A stretch of 64,000 nt of DNA from Phocoena phocoena (taxonomy: Eukaryota; Chordata; Mammalia; Artiodactyla; Phocoenidae): assembly GCF_963924675.1 (NCBI RefSeq), contig NC_089222.1, forward strand, positions 136,860,281 to 136,924,280, read 5' to 3'. Both the position numbers and the translations under genes were made by a program. Positions 22,029 to 35,100 of this stretch are shown here, piece by piece. The notes beneath the pieces were generated by a model. That model was not told where the DNA came from, did not search any database, and saw only the letters and a program-made list of their open reading frames with translations. Position 1 is the first letter of the stretch; each line of letters begins with the position of its first letter.

Positions 22029-22235
22029 AGGGCTTCCCTGGTGGCACAGTGGTTGAGGGTCCGCCTGCCGATGCAGGGGACGCGGGTTCGTGCCCCGATC
22101 CGGGAGGCTCCCACATGCCGCGGAGCGGCTGGGCCCGTGAGCCATGGCCGCTGAGCCTGTGCGTCCGGAGCCTGTGCTCCGCAGCGGGAGAGGCCACAGC
22201 AGTGAGAGGCCCGCGTACCGCAAAAAAGAAAAAAA
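22029..22235 (+). mobile_element. CHR-type SINE
   Basis: It starts gggcttccctggtggcacag and includes the A box (tggcacagtgg), B box (gggttcgtgcccc), a CpG-rich body with gccatggccgctgagcctg, and a gcgtaccgcaaaa tail. A short duplication, aaatgtg, is at 22022-22028 and 22236-22242. The many retained CpGs suggest a fairly young copy. Confidence 0.93.
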
Positions 22236-22239
22236 AAAT

Positions 22240-23260
22240 GTGTTTAGAAAGCCTTTCAGGAAGAGTTTGGAGAAGTAAAACAGGAGTTTCTATAATTCAA
22301 AGATATTTTCTATAAGTGTCCAGATAACAACATCAGTAATTTTCTGGGGCTAGCTGTTAAACCCTGTGAGTGAATTTTATTACTCCCTGTTAATGGTTGG
22401 TCTTTTTTCTTCTACAGAGGATATATATGTAAAGTCATTAGTATTTCTTCTTTTCTTTTCTACAGTGATTTATTTTGTGGTTTAACTCAGTCACTTACAA
22501 CAAGCAAAACAATCTAAAGTGGGCTTTTTGTTTTATATGTACACATGTGTCTATATGTACATTAAGCCTTTATTGGGGTGGAAGGCAGGGAGAAATAGGA
22601 GGAAACTTTAAAGTAAAGGAACAGGATGAATCCCACTATAGCATCAGGAGAAAGGGATGGAAACTTCTTCAGGAAGAGTATGGTAGAACCAAGTAGTTCT
22701 GTTTTTGTATGAGCTTCCCCACGGTATGAGTCTAATTTGACATTTGACATTTTGACAGTCAAAAACAAAAAAAAGATTAGCCAACAAAAACAAAAACATA
22801 CACATATACTACTGGGATTACTCTGTGAGGGGTTAGAGCTGTCAGTTGTGCAAGTCTGATCTAGTACTTAAAAAAAGCAGACATGCAGTGCTTGGGCAAG
22901 TCTCCCACCTTCCAGCCACACTGTGGGAACTTAGATATAAACAAAAGCTGGGAGCCTCTGTAGTTGCAGGGGGACCTGTGAAAAGATGATGCCCTCTTCC
23001 TTGGAGATAATGTTCTTTGTGCAGGTACATTCATTCATCCTTCATTCATTCTTCAAATCTCTCTTGAGTACTTCCGATGTGCCAGGCACTGCGTCAGTAA
23101 CTCTGCCATATTTCTATGGGGTGAATGAAGCGAATTACATTGACCCCATTTCACAGCTGTGGAAAGGCAGAAGGACTTGATTTGTGAAGAAGCAACAAAG
23201 GCAAAACTAAAGTCAGCTTCCTGGATTTCTTGTCCAGTTTTGGTTTGGTTTGGTTTGGCT
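22240..23260. other. no gene; short simple repeats
   Basis: Mostly unique. A possible L2-like piece, antisense, lies near 23030-23110 ('ttgagtacttccgatgtgcc' then 'aggcactgcg'). A (TTTGG)n run is at 23237-23260. Confidence 0.35.
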
Positions 23261-23264
23261 TAGA

Positions 23265-23484
23265 GTAGTGGTTCCCCAGCAGGGGAACAGCGGTTGCCAG
23301 TGCGGGGCACAGTGGGCAATGTCTGTGTACATTTGCGATTGTCATAAGGAGGGGAAGGGAGGACCACTGCGTCTGGTGGATAGAAGCCAGGCGTACTGCT
23401 CAGCATCTTACAGCGCACCGGACACCCCGTAGCAAGGAATGATTGGGATCAAGATGTCAACAGTGCTGCAGTTTAAAAACCCTG
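23265..23484 (+). mobile_element. MER20-like hAT-Charlie element
   Basis: The order of blocks matches MER20. It begins agtggttccccagcagggga, passes a 'gggcaatgtctgtgtaca' passage, 'ctggtggatagaagccaggc' and 'gcatcttacagcgcaccgga', and ends tttaaaaaccctg. It is a non-autonomous DNA transposon, about full length and diverged. Confidence 0.82.
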
Positions 23485-23489
23485 GTTCA

Positions 23490-25136
23490 GAAGGAGTATT
23501 TGGAAATTTTAGCTGATGATCCAGAATTTATTTACCCTATCTGGGTAACAGGAAAACTTAAGAAAAACAAAAGGCGAATTTCTTCCAAGCTGAAGTTGAT
23601 ACAACTGTTTGATTCTCATAAATGAGTCTAAATCCAAGTTCCCTTTTTTAAAAAGAAGTGCTTATTTTGCAGACAGAATTTTTTTTTTTAAATTCCACAG
23701 TGTGGCTTCCCACTGTCACCACAAGCAGTACCATTCTTATCTGTCAGTGATGGCCTCTTGGTATGCAGTTACAAAATGTACAGACAACTTTTCTCACTGT
23801 TATGCTAGTACATTCAATCCACTTGTGGTTTTCCAAATGAAACTCTCCTGCTGTGAAAGTCACCCATTTAATGAAGTGTATTTACTGTATATTAGTAAGA
23901 GTCTGTAGCTCAAGAATACTGCATTGGGAGCGAAATCAACATCCTCACATTCAAGTAACCCCTCTTCCTTACTCAGTGAGATGTTTGTGTAAGAAGCCAA
24001 CTGGAAATTCCTAGTGGTAGGGCCACTACCTTGATGATATTAAAAGATATGGGGAACATCCACCGTGTTTGCCTTGCATCTTTCATTCTTAAATGCTTGT
24101 ATTCTAACCTCCTGTGGGAGGTAAGCTGGGGCAAGACTTGACATCACTATTTGCTGAACCTGTCACAGGGCAAGGCACTCAAGTACAAAGATCAAATGGC
24201 TTACTTCTACAGGTTTCCTGGCTGGGACAATATTGAGTTTGTTGTTTACTTCACTGTCAAAGTCACAGTAACATCATTAGGTCATGATTATAAGCAGTTC
24301 CCCAGTATGAATGTTTCGAAGTGCTATTGTCACATAATTTTGAAAATAAATTATAGACATGATTTGCACCTCAAATCTCCATCGTCATTGAAGTAAATGC
24401 TCAACTGAGACACTTTACATGCCTGCTAAAAAGTCATGTCCAAGAACAATTTTCTTATTAATAATCATGATATAAAGAAAAATGTAAACAAGAATATCAT
24501 AATTTCTTTCAAGCATGCCGTATAGTTTTCTCTAAATGACAGAATGAAAAACCTTAGTCTTCAAGAATCTCATGAATTCATCTCACTCTTTGCACCAACA
24601 CACTGGTCTCTGTCTTCTCCAGTGTCTAATTGGATCTAACAATTGTGTTTATTTGGAACAAAAAGTGAGTATGTTTGAGTTTCTAAGTTTGTTCTCCCGC
24701 AGGGGCATGGACATATGTATCTTTCCTTCTCAAAGATGGCAGTTATGTACACAAATATTTTTAAGTGTTTCACAGCACAGTGACGTTATTTTATGGAACT
24801 AACCGTGGTGTGTAGGGGTGAGCGAGACTCTGTAAAAAGTATGTGTGATGAAGCAACAGAGGAGAAAAGTAGAGCAGAAGCCACTTTGTTGACATTAAAA
24901 TAGTTTCTATTTCAGGGCCATCAGTCAACTTCATCATGTCTAGAGGGGGTTCAACATCAAACAAACCAAACGGAGCCTGGACCACATCCTGAGAGCTTGG
25001 CGTGGATTCCTGGGCTCATCCCATACAGGGAGTAAGCGGGGAGCACTGGCATCCACTGGAGACAGCTAAAACTTTGAGGAAGTTCAGATATGGCTCCAGG
25101 TCCTTTATAACTAAGAGTTGATTTAGACCCTAAAAG
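23490..25136. other. no recognised feature
   Basis: AT-rich unique sequence. Several open frames of 60-100 codons occur, but none shows a known domain or splice context I could defend. Confidence 0.35.
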
Positions 25137-25148
25137 AAGATGATGGGA

Positions 25149-25804
25149 ATACCCTGAGAAAACCATAATTCAAAAAGAGTCATGTACCTCAATGTTCATT
25201 GCAGCTCTATTTACAATAGCCAGGACATGGAAGCAACCTAAGCATCCATCAACAGACAAATGGATAAAGAAGATGTGGCACATATATACAATGGAATATT
25301 ACTCAGCCATAAAAAAAATAAACTGAATTATTTGTAGTGAGGTGGATGGACCTAGAGTCTGTCATACAGAGTGAAGTAAGTCAGAAAGAGAAAAACAAAT
25401 ACCGTATGTTAACACATATATATGGAATTCAAAAAAAAACCCAAAACTGGTTCTGAAGAACCTAGGGGCAGGACAGGAATAAAGACGCAAACGTAGAGAA
25501 TGGACTTGAGGACATGGGGAGGGGGAAGGTTAAGCTGGGACTAAGTGAGAGAGTGGCGTGGACATATATACACTACCAAATGTAAAATAGATAGCTGGTG
25601 GGAAGCAGCCGCATAGCACAGGGAGATCAGCTCGGTGCTTTGTGACAGCCTAGAGGTGTGGGATAGGGAGGGTGGGAGGGAGGGAGATGCAAGAGGGAGG
25701 AGATTCGGGAACATATATATATGTATAGCTGATTCACTTTGTTATAAAGCAGAAACTATCACAACATTGTAAAGCAATTATACTGCAATAAAGATGTTTA
25801 AAAA
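25149..25804 (+). mobile_element. L1 3' end, 5'-truncated
   Basis: It starts in the last part of ORF2 ('accctgagaaaaccataatt', 'caatggaatattactcagcc'). It runs through the same 3' UTR as the 9478-11201 element ('gagagagtggcgtggacata') to 'caataaagatgttt' and an A tail. A 12-bp duplication with one mismatch flanks it: aagatgatggga at 25137-25148 and aagatgatagga at 25805-25816. Confidence 0.92.
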
Positions 25805-25849
25805 AAGATGATAGGATTACAGAAGTGATATCGATATGAAATTTCATCT

Positions 25850-26210
25850 CTTAAGCATTCACTAAGCACTACAAACATTGGTTGCGTACCTGCAAGCAGT
25901 TATTGAGCACCCAGTCTCTTCCTGGCACCATTTTATGCACTACCGATGCAGAGAGGAAAATGTACAGCTCCTGTTGTCCTCTCACAGGAGCTCACAGTCC
26001 ATTGGGGAGACTAAGGTGTAAACAAGTAACTACAAGACGTTGTGAGCCAGAGGGGAGAGTTGTACACAGAAGGGGAGGCAGCAGAAGATGAGGAACTGCA
26101 AACTCAGCCTAGAAAAGGTGATGTTTAAAGTTCTCAAGGATGACAAAGAGTGCAATACTTGGATAGAGAGGGTGCTCAGAGAGGGCAGAGATAACAGGGT
26201 ACAAAGTACC
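25850..26210 (-). repeat. L2-like LINE 3' fragment, antisense
   Basis: On the plus strand it reads 'ttattgagcacccagtctct', 'cctggcaccattttatgcac', 'cacaggagctcacagtccat', 'tggggagactaaggtgtaaa'. This is the reverse of the L2 tail. It is diverged and non-coding. Confidence 0.65.
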
Positions 26211-26479
26211 TAAGTCAATTTCACAACAGTTTATGGAGGACTCTTCACTAAGAAGACTGTGCAAAGGAACAAAGGAAGGGAGGTGCTGCCTCCAGGGAAC
26301 TTTCTATCTCCTACTTCAAAGTATATGTGTTTGTAACTCCTTGAGATTACAAGCATGTGAAATGTACACTAATTACCCTTGCTTTCAGTTCATTGCATTT
26401 TATCTTCTACTATGCTTGCAGATGTGCTTACAAATCCTGCCAAATGTGAAAGACATCTCCCAAAAAAGATAAAGCAGTG

Positions 26480-27120
26480 ATCCCAATAGATACATAACCA
26501 AATGATATGCAGAAGTACAAGATGAAATTCAGCTGATGATCACAGACATGGGAAAAAGTTCAATCTCATTAGTAATTAAAATATACATTAAAATGACGTA
26601 ACTTTCTGTTTATTGTATTACCGTACATTTTACAAAGCATTAATATCTTAACCTGAGGAGACTCTGGTGAACTTGCATGCTCACATGTGGCACTTGGACT
26701 ATATATCTTTAGATTCTTGACTCCCAAAGAAAGAGGGGGCAGGGGAACCTCTACGCACTGGATTATTCACATTAATTATTTAATAAAATACAGAAGCAAA
26801 CTGAATTTCCAAAATTAATGGGAAAGTTAAATCATGCTTCATTATTTAAATAGGTTATGGCATTATAATTAAAGTTAATAATTATAAAACCTCTTGCCAC
26901 AGGGAAACATTTTCAATATGATTACTCTAAAAATGGTTAGAAAATGGCATATACAGTATGATTTCAACCACATAAAATATTTATGTATCTAGAGAAGAAT
27001 CAGAAGGGAATACGCAAAAATAACAGCTAATATTAAGTAAAGGGTTTTTGGTATCTTGAGTCCTCAGACTTTCTGTTAATTTTTTTTTTTAGCAATGCTA
27101 GCAAAATGGTAGAATTTGAA
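26480..27120 (+). repeat. old L1M-type ORF2/3' UTR, decayed
   Basis: It shows 'gggaaaaagttcaatctcat', 'tagtaattaaaatatacatt', a 'gactctggtgaacttgcatg' block and, at 26930-27110, a tail-like region ('tatgatttcaaccacataaa'). Internal gaps are likely. Confidence 0.5.
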
Positions 27121-27242
27121 TCGTTTAATAAACTCCACAATAATGGGACAATACACAGCACTATGAAAAAACAGTCTTGGTAACTTGAAGAGCCTCACAT
27201 TAAGGTGAAAAATATACAAGCATATAAGATTAAGAAGCAAAT

Positions 27243-27739
27243 TGTAATAGGGAAGAACAAATCTGACTCCATATTGGATCTGTTTCTTTTACTTTAACCT
27301 TTGTATTCTCTTGTTTTTGCTGCAAGTTAATAATGTCGCCTACAGCCTAAAATATACAGGATAGCCCGTTCTCAAGACTCTGACTTTTAAAGGTATAACA
27401 CTTTTTCCTCTCATGTAGAGATTAAAAGTTACAGAACAGAGAATAACATTTGTCTTGTTGGAGGTTTACAGGAACATTATGATTTGAGCTAGATGGACAA
27501 ATTGAAGAACAAAGGATTCTGACACCAAGAAGTCTGCAACAACCAACCACTCCCCTCCCCTTTTAGTATAAAAGAAGCTTGAATTTAACTCAGATAAGGT
27601 GGTTCTTTGGGACACTCGTCCACCATCTTCTCAGTCTGCTGGCTTTCCAAATAAAGTCACTATTCCTTGCCTCAACAACTCGTCTCTTGATTTATTGGCC
27701 TTTTGTTTGGCAAGCAGTCCGAGCTTGGACTCAGTAACA
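27243..27739 (+). repeat. solo LTR of an ERV (gamma-type features)
   Basis: The segment starts TGTAATAGGG and ends CAGTAACA, the TG...CA ends of a retroviral LTR. It is flanked by an exact 4-bp duplication, aaat, at 27239-27242 and 27740-27743, as integrase of gammaretrovirus-like elements makes. Inside, in the expected order, are a TATA-like tataaaag (about 27568) and an AATAAA (about 27650). The length is 497 bp. No gag, pol or env adjoins it, so the provirus has been lost by LTR-LTR recombination. The exact family was not identified. Confidence 0.85.
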
Positions 27740-27743
27740 AAAT

Positions 27744-28975
27744 TATCATTTTGTGGGGAGGGCATATTCATTCCAAATTCTGCCTTGAGTAAAGTTGCAA
27801 ACTGTCATTACAGTACCTCATCCTACTTATTAGTTTGAACATGATGGCAGAACATGGTCATCTAAATTACCCATTTACTTTGTAACTGGAATTAAAAGCT
27901 CTTTTTTAGGGAACTCAAGATGTCATGAGGCAGAGTCAGGCTGTGGATTGATTCTGTAGCTTAGAATATTTCCACTGAAGCGTTTGGCCTGTGAGACGTC
28001 TAAGTAGATTAGTTGAATGTAGAAATGCATTATTTATTAACACTTAGTGAAATCAATCAGTGAGCTAGGTTTAATAATGATTTCTTTTAGACATTCACCG
28101 ATGAATAAGAATTAGGTAAGCATAAGCCAATCATTATTTGGAAGGTTTATCAAGTTTCAAAATCAGAACATTTTTTTTTTTGAAGAGGCAATTATGATCT
28201 TCCCTTTGAACATTGGAAAAGATAAGCCTTATGTTATGTATGGAAACTCTGAGAATTAGACCTGTTTAGACAAGGAATGGGAGGGGATCCCACGATGTCA
28301 ATGGAGGTCTTTTCTAATCAGGGCTCTGCTTCTGATTCCTGCAGATAAGTCTAGGGGACAGATCATAGGAACACATTAGCTGACCTCAGAACTCCGGATG
28401 GTGACTGCTAATTACTTTAGAATTGAAGGAAGGTCCTTCCTATTTCAGATGTCTGGATTGCTGGAAAAGCCAAATTTACAAAAATCTGATCTATATCCAG
28501 GTAAGGGAAAGCTGACCTTCTGTGTGGACAGGAAGAGTATTATCACTTCCTGGGGGCCTCCCGGTCCTTCTGCAGGTGCTTCCCTGGCGCACAAGTTGCA
28601 CCCTATTTCTGCAGTTACTTCACCCAGTGTAGACTGATCTAAAAGCCTTCTTTTCCAATAGGGGTGGAATGCAACCTGTGACTGGGGAACCGCTAACCTG
28701 TGGCTTCTGGCTTTCATAGTTTTGGTAGAAGATGCAAATGATTAACTATCCCTCCACCCTTCCCTTCCAAAGTTGGCCTCATCATGACCTCACCATGACA
28801 TCATGATGAAGTCTAACACTTCTAGTTTTGTGATTTGGTGCAAAGTACTTAACCTTTCTGGAGTTCACCCTCTTTATTGTAAGTGGCATCCATCACAGGG
28901 AAATATTGGTGTTCTTTCTCCAGTGGCTTATGTATAACCAGTGCATGATATGTGATGGACACTCCATACCTCTCT
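27744..28975. other. mostly unique; possible MIR near the end
   Basis: No gene was seen. At 28800-28960 there is MIR-like order ('gtgatttggtgcaaagtact', 'taacctttctggagttcacc'). The rest is unidentified. Confidence 0.35.
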
Positions 28976-29590
28976 TTCTTTCTTTCTTTTTCTTTTTTTA
29001 ATTTATTATGGTAAGAACACTTATCATGAGATCTACCCTCTTAACAAACTTTTAAGTGCATGGTATAGTACTGTTGTCAACAGGCACTGTGTTGTACAGC
29101 AGCTCTCTAGAGCCTATTCATCTAGCATAACTGAAACTTTAGACCCACATTTAACAACAACTTCCCATTTCCCTGTCCCACAGCCCCTGGCAACTACCAT
29201 TCTACTCTCTGCTTCTATGAGTTTGACTATTTTAGATACCATCATATAAACAGAATCATGCAGTACCTGTCCTTCTGTGGCTGGCTTATTTCATTTAGAA
29301 TGTCTCAAGGTTCCTCCAAGTTATTGCATATGGCCGGATTTCCTTCCTTTTGGAGGCTAAATAATATTCCATTGTACATATATAACACATTTTCTTTTTC
29401 CATTTGTTTGTCAATGGACATTTAGGTTGTTTCCACATCCTGGCTATTGTGAGTGGTGTTGCAATAATCATGAGAATGCAGATATCGCTTTGATATCCTG
29501 ATTTCCACTCTTTTGAATTAATACCCAGAAGTGGGATTTTTGAATCATATGATAGTTCTAGCTTTATTTTTTGTGTTTATCCCCATAGAC
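28976..29590 (-). mobile_element. L1 3' region, antisense
   Basis: It opens with a pyrimidine-rich run (tail in reverse). The reverse of an L1M-type ORF2/3' end follows: 'cctggcaactaccattctac', 'tctgcttctatgagtttgac', 'aatattccattgtacatata', 'ttgtcaatggacatttaggt', 'taatacccagaagtgggatt'. The reading frames are broken. Confidence 0.82.
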
Positions 29591-32500
29591 TTCCCCAACA
29601 CTTGCTTCTAACTTCAAATTTCTTTACACATAGCATGGATTCCAGCACCCACCCACCCACTCCTTATTTCCAATGCCACCCAATTTCTGTTTCTTGCTGA
29701 CAATTTCTAAGTACTTTGTGAATTAGCTTGTGTTTTTTGTTCTTTTGAGGTTTTTTGTGCTCTGTGTGTGTGTGGGGGGGGGGGTTGTTCTTGCTGCTGA
29801 AGGGTGGAATTGAAATTGTTATGTAACTGTCAGCAGTAACTTCAATGGGAGAGACAGCAGCTGAACTCTGAAAGGTTAACACTGAACTTCAGAGTGGCTT
29901 AATAGACTTCAGTTTATAAACAACAGATTTCCTAACAGACTAGAGCAACAAGAAAGTCAAGTTTGGGATTCCCATGCTTTCAGTGTTTATTTATTTGATT
30001 GTTTTGGTTTTATTATTATTAAATAGTTGTACACTCTCATTTTATATGTAGGGATATGAATATTTAACTTTTTGGAAGATTTATTCTTTAGTAAAATCAC
30101 AAGATTTAGCACAATGTGACAACTATATCTATGTAAGCACATTGAAGGCAACGTCAGAAGGAATATTTACTTATGATTATCACCTGTGGCTTAAACTACA
30201 GTTGAGTTCCAAAGATATTAAATTTAAAATATAATTGCATCATATGAAATAGTTTGATTGTTGTGAAATTCAGTCATTAATTCTTCACTTTCTTGTGATG
30301 TTGTCTAATAAATATGCACTTGAAAGAGTCTCCTTCTCTGCAACACACATTTTTAATGGCTACTTCCTGATATTTTTATATGAACTAAACATTTATCTTG
30401 GCATTATTTGCAAATGAGATAGAGTTCATTCAGATATACAACTCAGTGGAAATAGAGAACACACATTTCTGCAAAGTTAGGACAGCACAGGCCTGGGAAA
30501 GCAGAATGCCAGGTCTGATTCCAGCTTCCCTGGCCCTCTCTAGCCTACTGTGTCACATTAGCTGTTGGTGACATTCCTCAGTTCCTCCTTTGAGATGCAG
30601 TGTGCAGCCTGATTGATCTCTGAGCTTCCTCTAAGTCTTTCTCACATCCCTGTGTATTTCTGTGATGTGGATGCTTGCATTTGTCACTACTCTGACAATT
30701 GATGCCAACAAAGAAAATTATACAACTTTTGACGGTGAATTTCTTACCTCTTTATCCTGTACAAAATCACTGAGTTAGGTTCAAAAATAAAGGATTCCTG
30801 AAACATCTGTGGTAGACTGGTCTTGCCTCACGGGGTGAAAATATTTGAGAGCAGTACTCTATGTGAAACAGAGGGTTTGTCTAAGAGCCCATGCAAAGTA
30901 AATTGAAAAGAACTGGCTTTCTAATCACTGGGCTTCCTCTCATTGTCATATGTTGTAAATATCAAAAGGTGATGAATTTATAGGATTTTGGTTACACATT
31001 TTTCCCGTAGGCTCCAAATGCTGTGTTCTCACTCAAATCCACAAAACTGGACCATCCCTGGGACCAGGTTGCAGACATGGGTTTTGGAAGTCCTTTTTTC
31101 TGGAAGAAAATGATGGCAGGGCAGTGGAATAACTGAAGGCAGGTAAGCAAAAAAAACCAACCATGAAAAAGGCAATGTCTTTAAAAGTTGATCATTTTTT
31201 ATGTTTTATTATATTTAAGAACCCCCTAGAACTTCTTCTAAAAGAAACATTTACCTAAAATTAGATTTGTGTGTGTGTGTATTATCGAATTGCCTTCTTC
31301 TCTTCTCAAAGAAAAAAATGAATGAAAACGTAAGAATTTCTCTGGCAGTGGGAATCAGTGCATGAGGGAATTTCCATGAAAATTTAAAACTGTAGTTGGT
31401 ATATTGAAAGCCAGTTTAGTTGAGGTGATATTATGGAAGCTGCTCGTCTACTATTAGCAATTGTATTATATGACAGAGACTTGATTCCTAGGAACTCCCA
31501 GAAGGTGACTCTCTAAAGAGTGGTTATCACAGCAGACACTGTTTCCTTATTGGATGTCTTGCATGGAGGAAGACAGAACAAGAGAGGACACATAGGTGAG
31601 AAAAGATGGTGGTGAGTTAATGTCAGTGGGCAAGAAAGAACTCATCACAGGGACAGAGGACTAGGCAATGCACAGCAGTGACATTGCCCTTGACCTCATT
31701 TATTCTCCTTTACCAAGGCCCTGGTCATAGACTGGAGTCATGGAAAAGACCAGGATCTTACACACTCCTTCTCTTTCCCTTGGGGACAGACACCAGCCCA
31801 TCAACACACAATGTGACCTCTCCGCTTGCTGCTGAAGCCCCTGATCATCTTCTGTGAGATTTTTAGTTGTCACAAAGAGGCATAGAGAACCTGCTGGGTT
31901 GTCTCACTTGGGCATCAGTCTTTTGATGCAAAGCTTTTCCCCAATGAAAAGCCAATACGTGATCATTTGTGCACTCAGAGTAGCCCCAAGCTGTGACCAC
32001 CACCTCCCATTCACTGTGTGATTCCATTCCTAGTTACAACATATCTGGTATCATTTTTTATTGGAGACCTAGTGATATGACAGGCTGGATTGTGCCATTC
32101 TGGAAGGAACCGGGAGGGTAGAAGGTATTGATTAGCAAAAGGAGATCTTTCAGTAGTTAAACCAACAGTGCTTTCAGTAACAGAAAGAGAGAAAAGGATT
32201 GAATTGTATGTTTGTCTCTTCAATGTTTAACATAGACTAATTTTTTTTTAATTTACTAAACATCCACAACAAAATGTAGAAATGAAACCATAAGCATTCT
32301 TAAAGGACTGAAAGACTAGATAGGATCTAAGGCCAACGCAAGTGGGGAAATGTTTGACTGAATGCTTAATTATATTCATATGCAAAACTCAAGGATGACT
32401 GAGCCTTAACAATTATTAAGTAACCACCAAATTGTTTTCCATTTACTTCAAAGGTTGATTAAACATATATGTTAAGAATGCTGAGTATTCTCTGATCCTC

Positions 32501-33190
32501 AAAGTTGCTGAGGTTAATCCTATTATCAAGGGTTGCTGGATTTAGCAAATAAAAATATAAGTTGCTCAGTTAAACGATGAACTTCAGGTAAACAATGAGT
32601 AATATTTTAGTGTAAGTATGTCCCACGTTATATTTGAGCTACAGCTATACAAAAACATTATTTGCTATTTATCTGAAATACACAGATGACTAATCTGGTG
32701 GATATAATCTTGGGCAGACACTTCTTAGGCATTATTTGCTTGTACTCTTTGAATACATATATACAACTGGTTTATGTATGAGTATATATATATACATAAC
32801 TGGAATAAGCCCAGCTTCATGGAAGCATTGGGACCTTTCTAAGGAGGCTTGTATGCTTAGGAATCTTTGTCATTCCTTGTCTTCCTAACTCCCAAAGTTA
32901 TGCTGAATGGACACTTGGAGAGACTCTTCCCAGTTTGCTCAAGACTTGTGCTAAACTGCCTTACACAGTTGAAAGTGAAATGCGACAGACTGGTCTGGGT
33001 TTAATACATCAAGAGTCAGGCCCAATTCTCTGGCTTAAAATAAAACTGTGAGCACAAGAAACATGGCATAACCAAGACATGGTTTAAAAGGTTGATACCT
33101 GGAAAACTTTTGAGAAGTCAACATCAACCCCAGACCCCCGATCTTAATTTTCTCAAGCCTTTCAAAAAAGATAATTTTTTAAAGTTCAAC
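29591..33190. other. largely unique sequence; G run and minor MIR-like piece
   Basis: A TG-rich run ending in a G run sits at 29764-29784. A weak MIR-like stretch lies at 30480-30600. A short (GT)n is at 31267-31281. No gene or confident repeat was recognised in the remaining 3.5 kb. Confidence 0.35.
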
Positions 33191-33194
33191 TGAT

Positions 33195-33430
33195 ATTCAT
33201 ATTGCATTAACATGGCAGGCATGGCTCTGTATCTCTTATTCTTTAAATCCGCATAAAACCTCACGATAGAGATCATATTATTATTTCAGTGCTACCGAGG
33301 AGGAAACTGAGGAGCAGAGGGCTTAAATGCCATCCCAAGGTCACACAACTAGTAAGTGATGAAGCGAGGATTCAAACCCACGCACGCTGGCCCCAGAACC
33401 CACATTCTGAACCACTAAGCAGTGGCGCCT
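33195..33430 (-). repeat. MIR SINE, antisense
   Basis: The plus strand shows 'aaatccgcataaaacctcac', 'gaggaggaaactgaggagca', 'aaggtcacacaactagtaag', 'ggattcaaacccacgcacgc' and 'ctgaaccactaagcagtg'. That is a nearly complete reversed MIR. Confidence 0.85.
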
Positions 33431-33519
33431 CCCCACTTCCACCTGCTGTACAATTTTGGAAACAGATCAAGAATTCTCTGTACACATGAGAAAGCATGTG
33501 ATAGGTTCATTACTTCCAA

Positions 33520-33670
33520 GACTATTTTACAAACATAATCTCATTCGGATTTTAGGGCAACTGAATGTGGTAGAAAGGGCAAGTATTAAGTATTATTATT
33601 GCCATTTTGTAGATGAAAAGATTAAGGATAGAGAGGTGACACATCACTGGCCCAACATTAGTGTGTTAGT
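33520..33670 (-). repeat. MIR fragment, antisense
   Basis: The motifs 'acaaacataatctcattcgg', 'attattattgccattttgta' and 'gatgaaaagattaaggatag' are those of a reversed MIR 3' half. Confidence 0.65.
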
Positions 33671-35100
33671 AAATGCTATTTCTCCCAATCCAAGCACCAT
33701 TCTCTTTCCACTCTACCTATGTTCACTATGGAAATTAAAATGGAATCTAGAGAATGTTGAGATCAATTATTTTGCTCTAATTTAAAATCTGGATGTTTGA
33801 ATGCAGGCAAGTCCTTAAGTCTGGGGTTACAGGAGAGAGAGGCAGGGCTCTGCTTGGTAAAGCAATATCCAAGGAAAGGGAAACCAGCACTCTGACTTCT
33901 CTCAGTGATTTGAGGGTGGCTTAGAGGTTATGCCAGAATGGGAAGCTTGAGTGTCATTACAGGGGAAATCCCTAATTTGGAAACTGTGATACCAAGTGCA
34001 ATAATAAACAAATTACTGAGACCATGCTTCTGCCAACTGGAGGACTTGTACTCCCAGAACTCTGCTCTTTTTTAGGGTGCTAATCAGTAGTGAAAAAGGG
34101 GATTATAATTAAATGCACCGAAATTTAGAATGCTGGACACCTCATCTCCCAAAATTAGTTTTCTAAGCACCAGGTTTTGTTGCTCGGAAATTACTATTGG
34201 TACTCAGTATTAAGTACCAAGATGATGACGGGTCTAGATCTAAAACAAAAATTAGAGAGCTTGTCAGTAGAAAAAAGACATTGGTATTCACAATGCATGT
34301 TCTAGAGAAACAGTAGTAATGAATGACTTTTCAGGGTGAAAGTAGAAATAGGCAGTGAAAATAGCTACCTTTGTTTAACTCCAAGTGAGTCACTGTCTGT
34401 AGAACCCTCCCGAAAGGAAATGTGGGCAGCCAGGCCAGTCTCCGCTGTGATCTTTGGAGATGTCGGCACAGGCAACATGCCTGCTAATGAGACCTCAGAA
34501 GTGTCTGATCATCTCCTCTAATTGCTCTGAATAATTGGAGAACTGCATGACCTGGCCTCTCCTTCCCAAAGACGGCCCATTCACATATGCAAATCTAAAA
34601 TTATTTGAATACTGCTCTAATTGAAGTCTGGGCTACCCATTATTTGCTGAAGAACAAAACAATATGACTAAAGAAACAAAATAAAACCCACACTGACTAT
34701 CAAATCTTTCATTCTAAGCTTCACTGAACTCCCCAAATTACCCACAGGCAATCTTGACAGGGACCACTTTACAAGAGAGTTGATGACCTCTAATTAAGAC
34801 ACAAGGAATTTCTAGTTACGTTAATATTTGAAATTGAAATTGGTTTGACCTACACAATTCCATAACACACCACGGAGCTAATCTCGACTCCAGGCACCTT
34901 ATAGTTGGCAAAATGTCTAATAAATATATTGCAAAGATACATGTTCCAGCTCCCTCCTCCCTGCATAGATTACGTTATGGAATGGCAAGCCTAGAATGTC
35001 GTACCTGATAATATGGTTTTCTGTAGAAACTTTATCCAACAAAGGATGTTGAACAGGTGTTACTAGTCCTTTATCCCATCAGGAGTTGGGGTCTGCAGTG
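33670..35100. other. unique sequence with an enhancer-like motif cluster
   Basis: No repeat or gene was recognised. The segment 34510-34640 carries several TAATTG/ATTATTTGAA-type sites and the octamer atatgcaaat. Confidence 0.35.
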
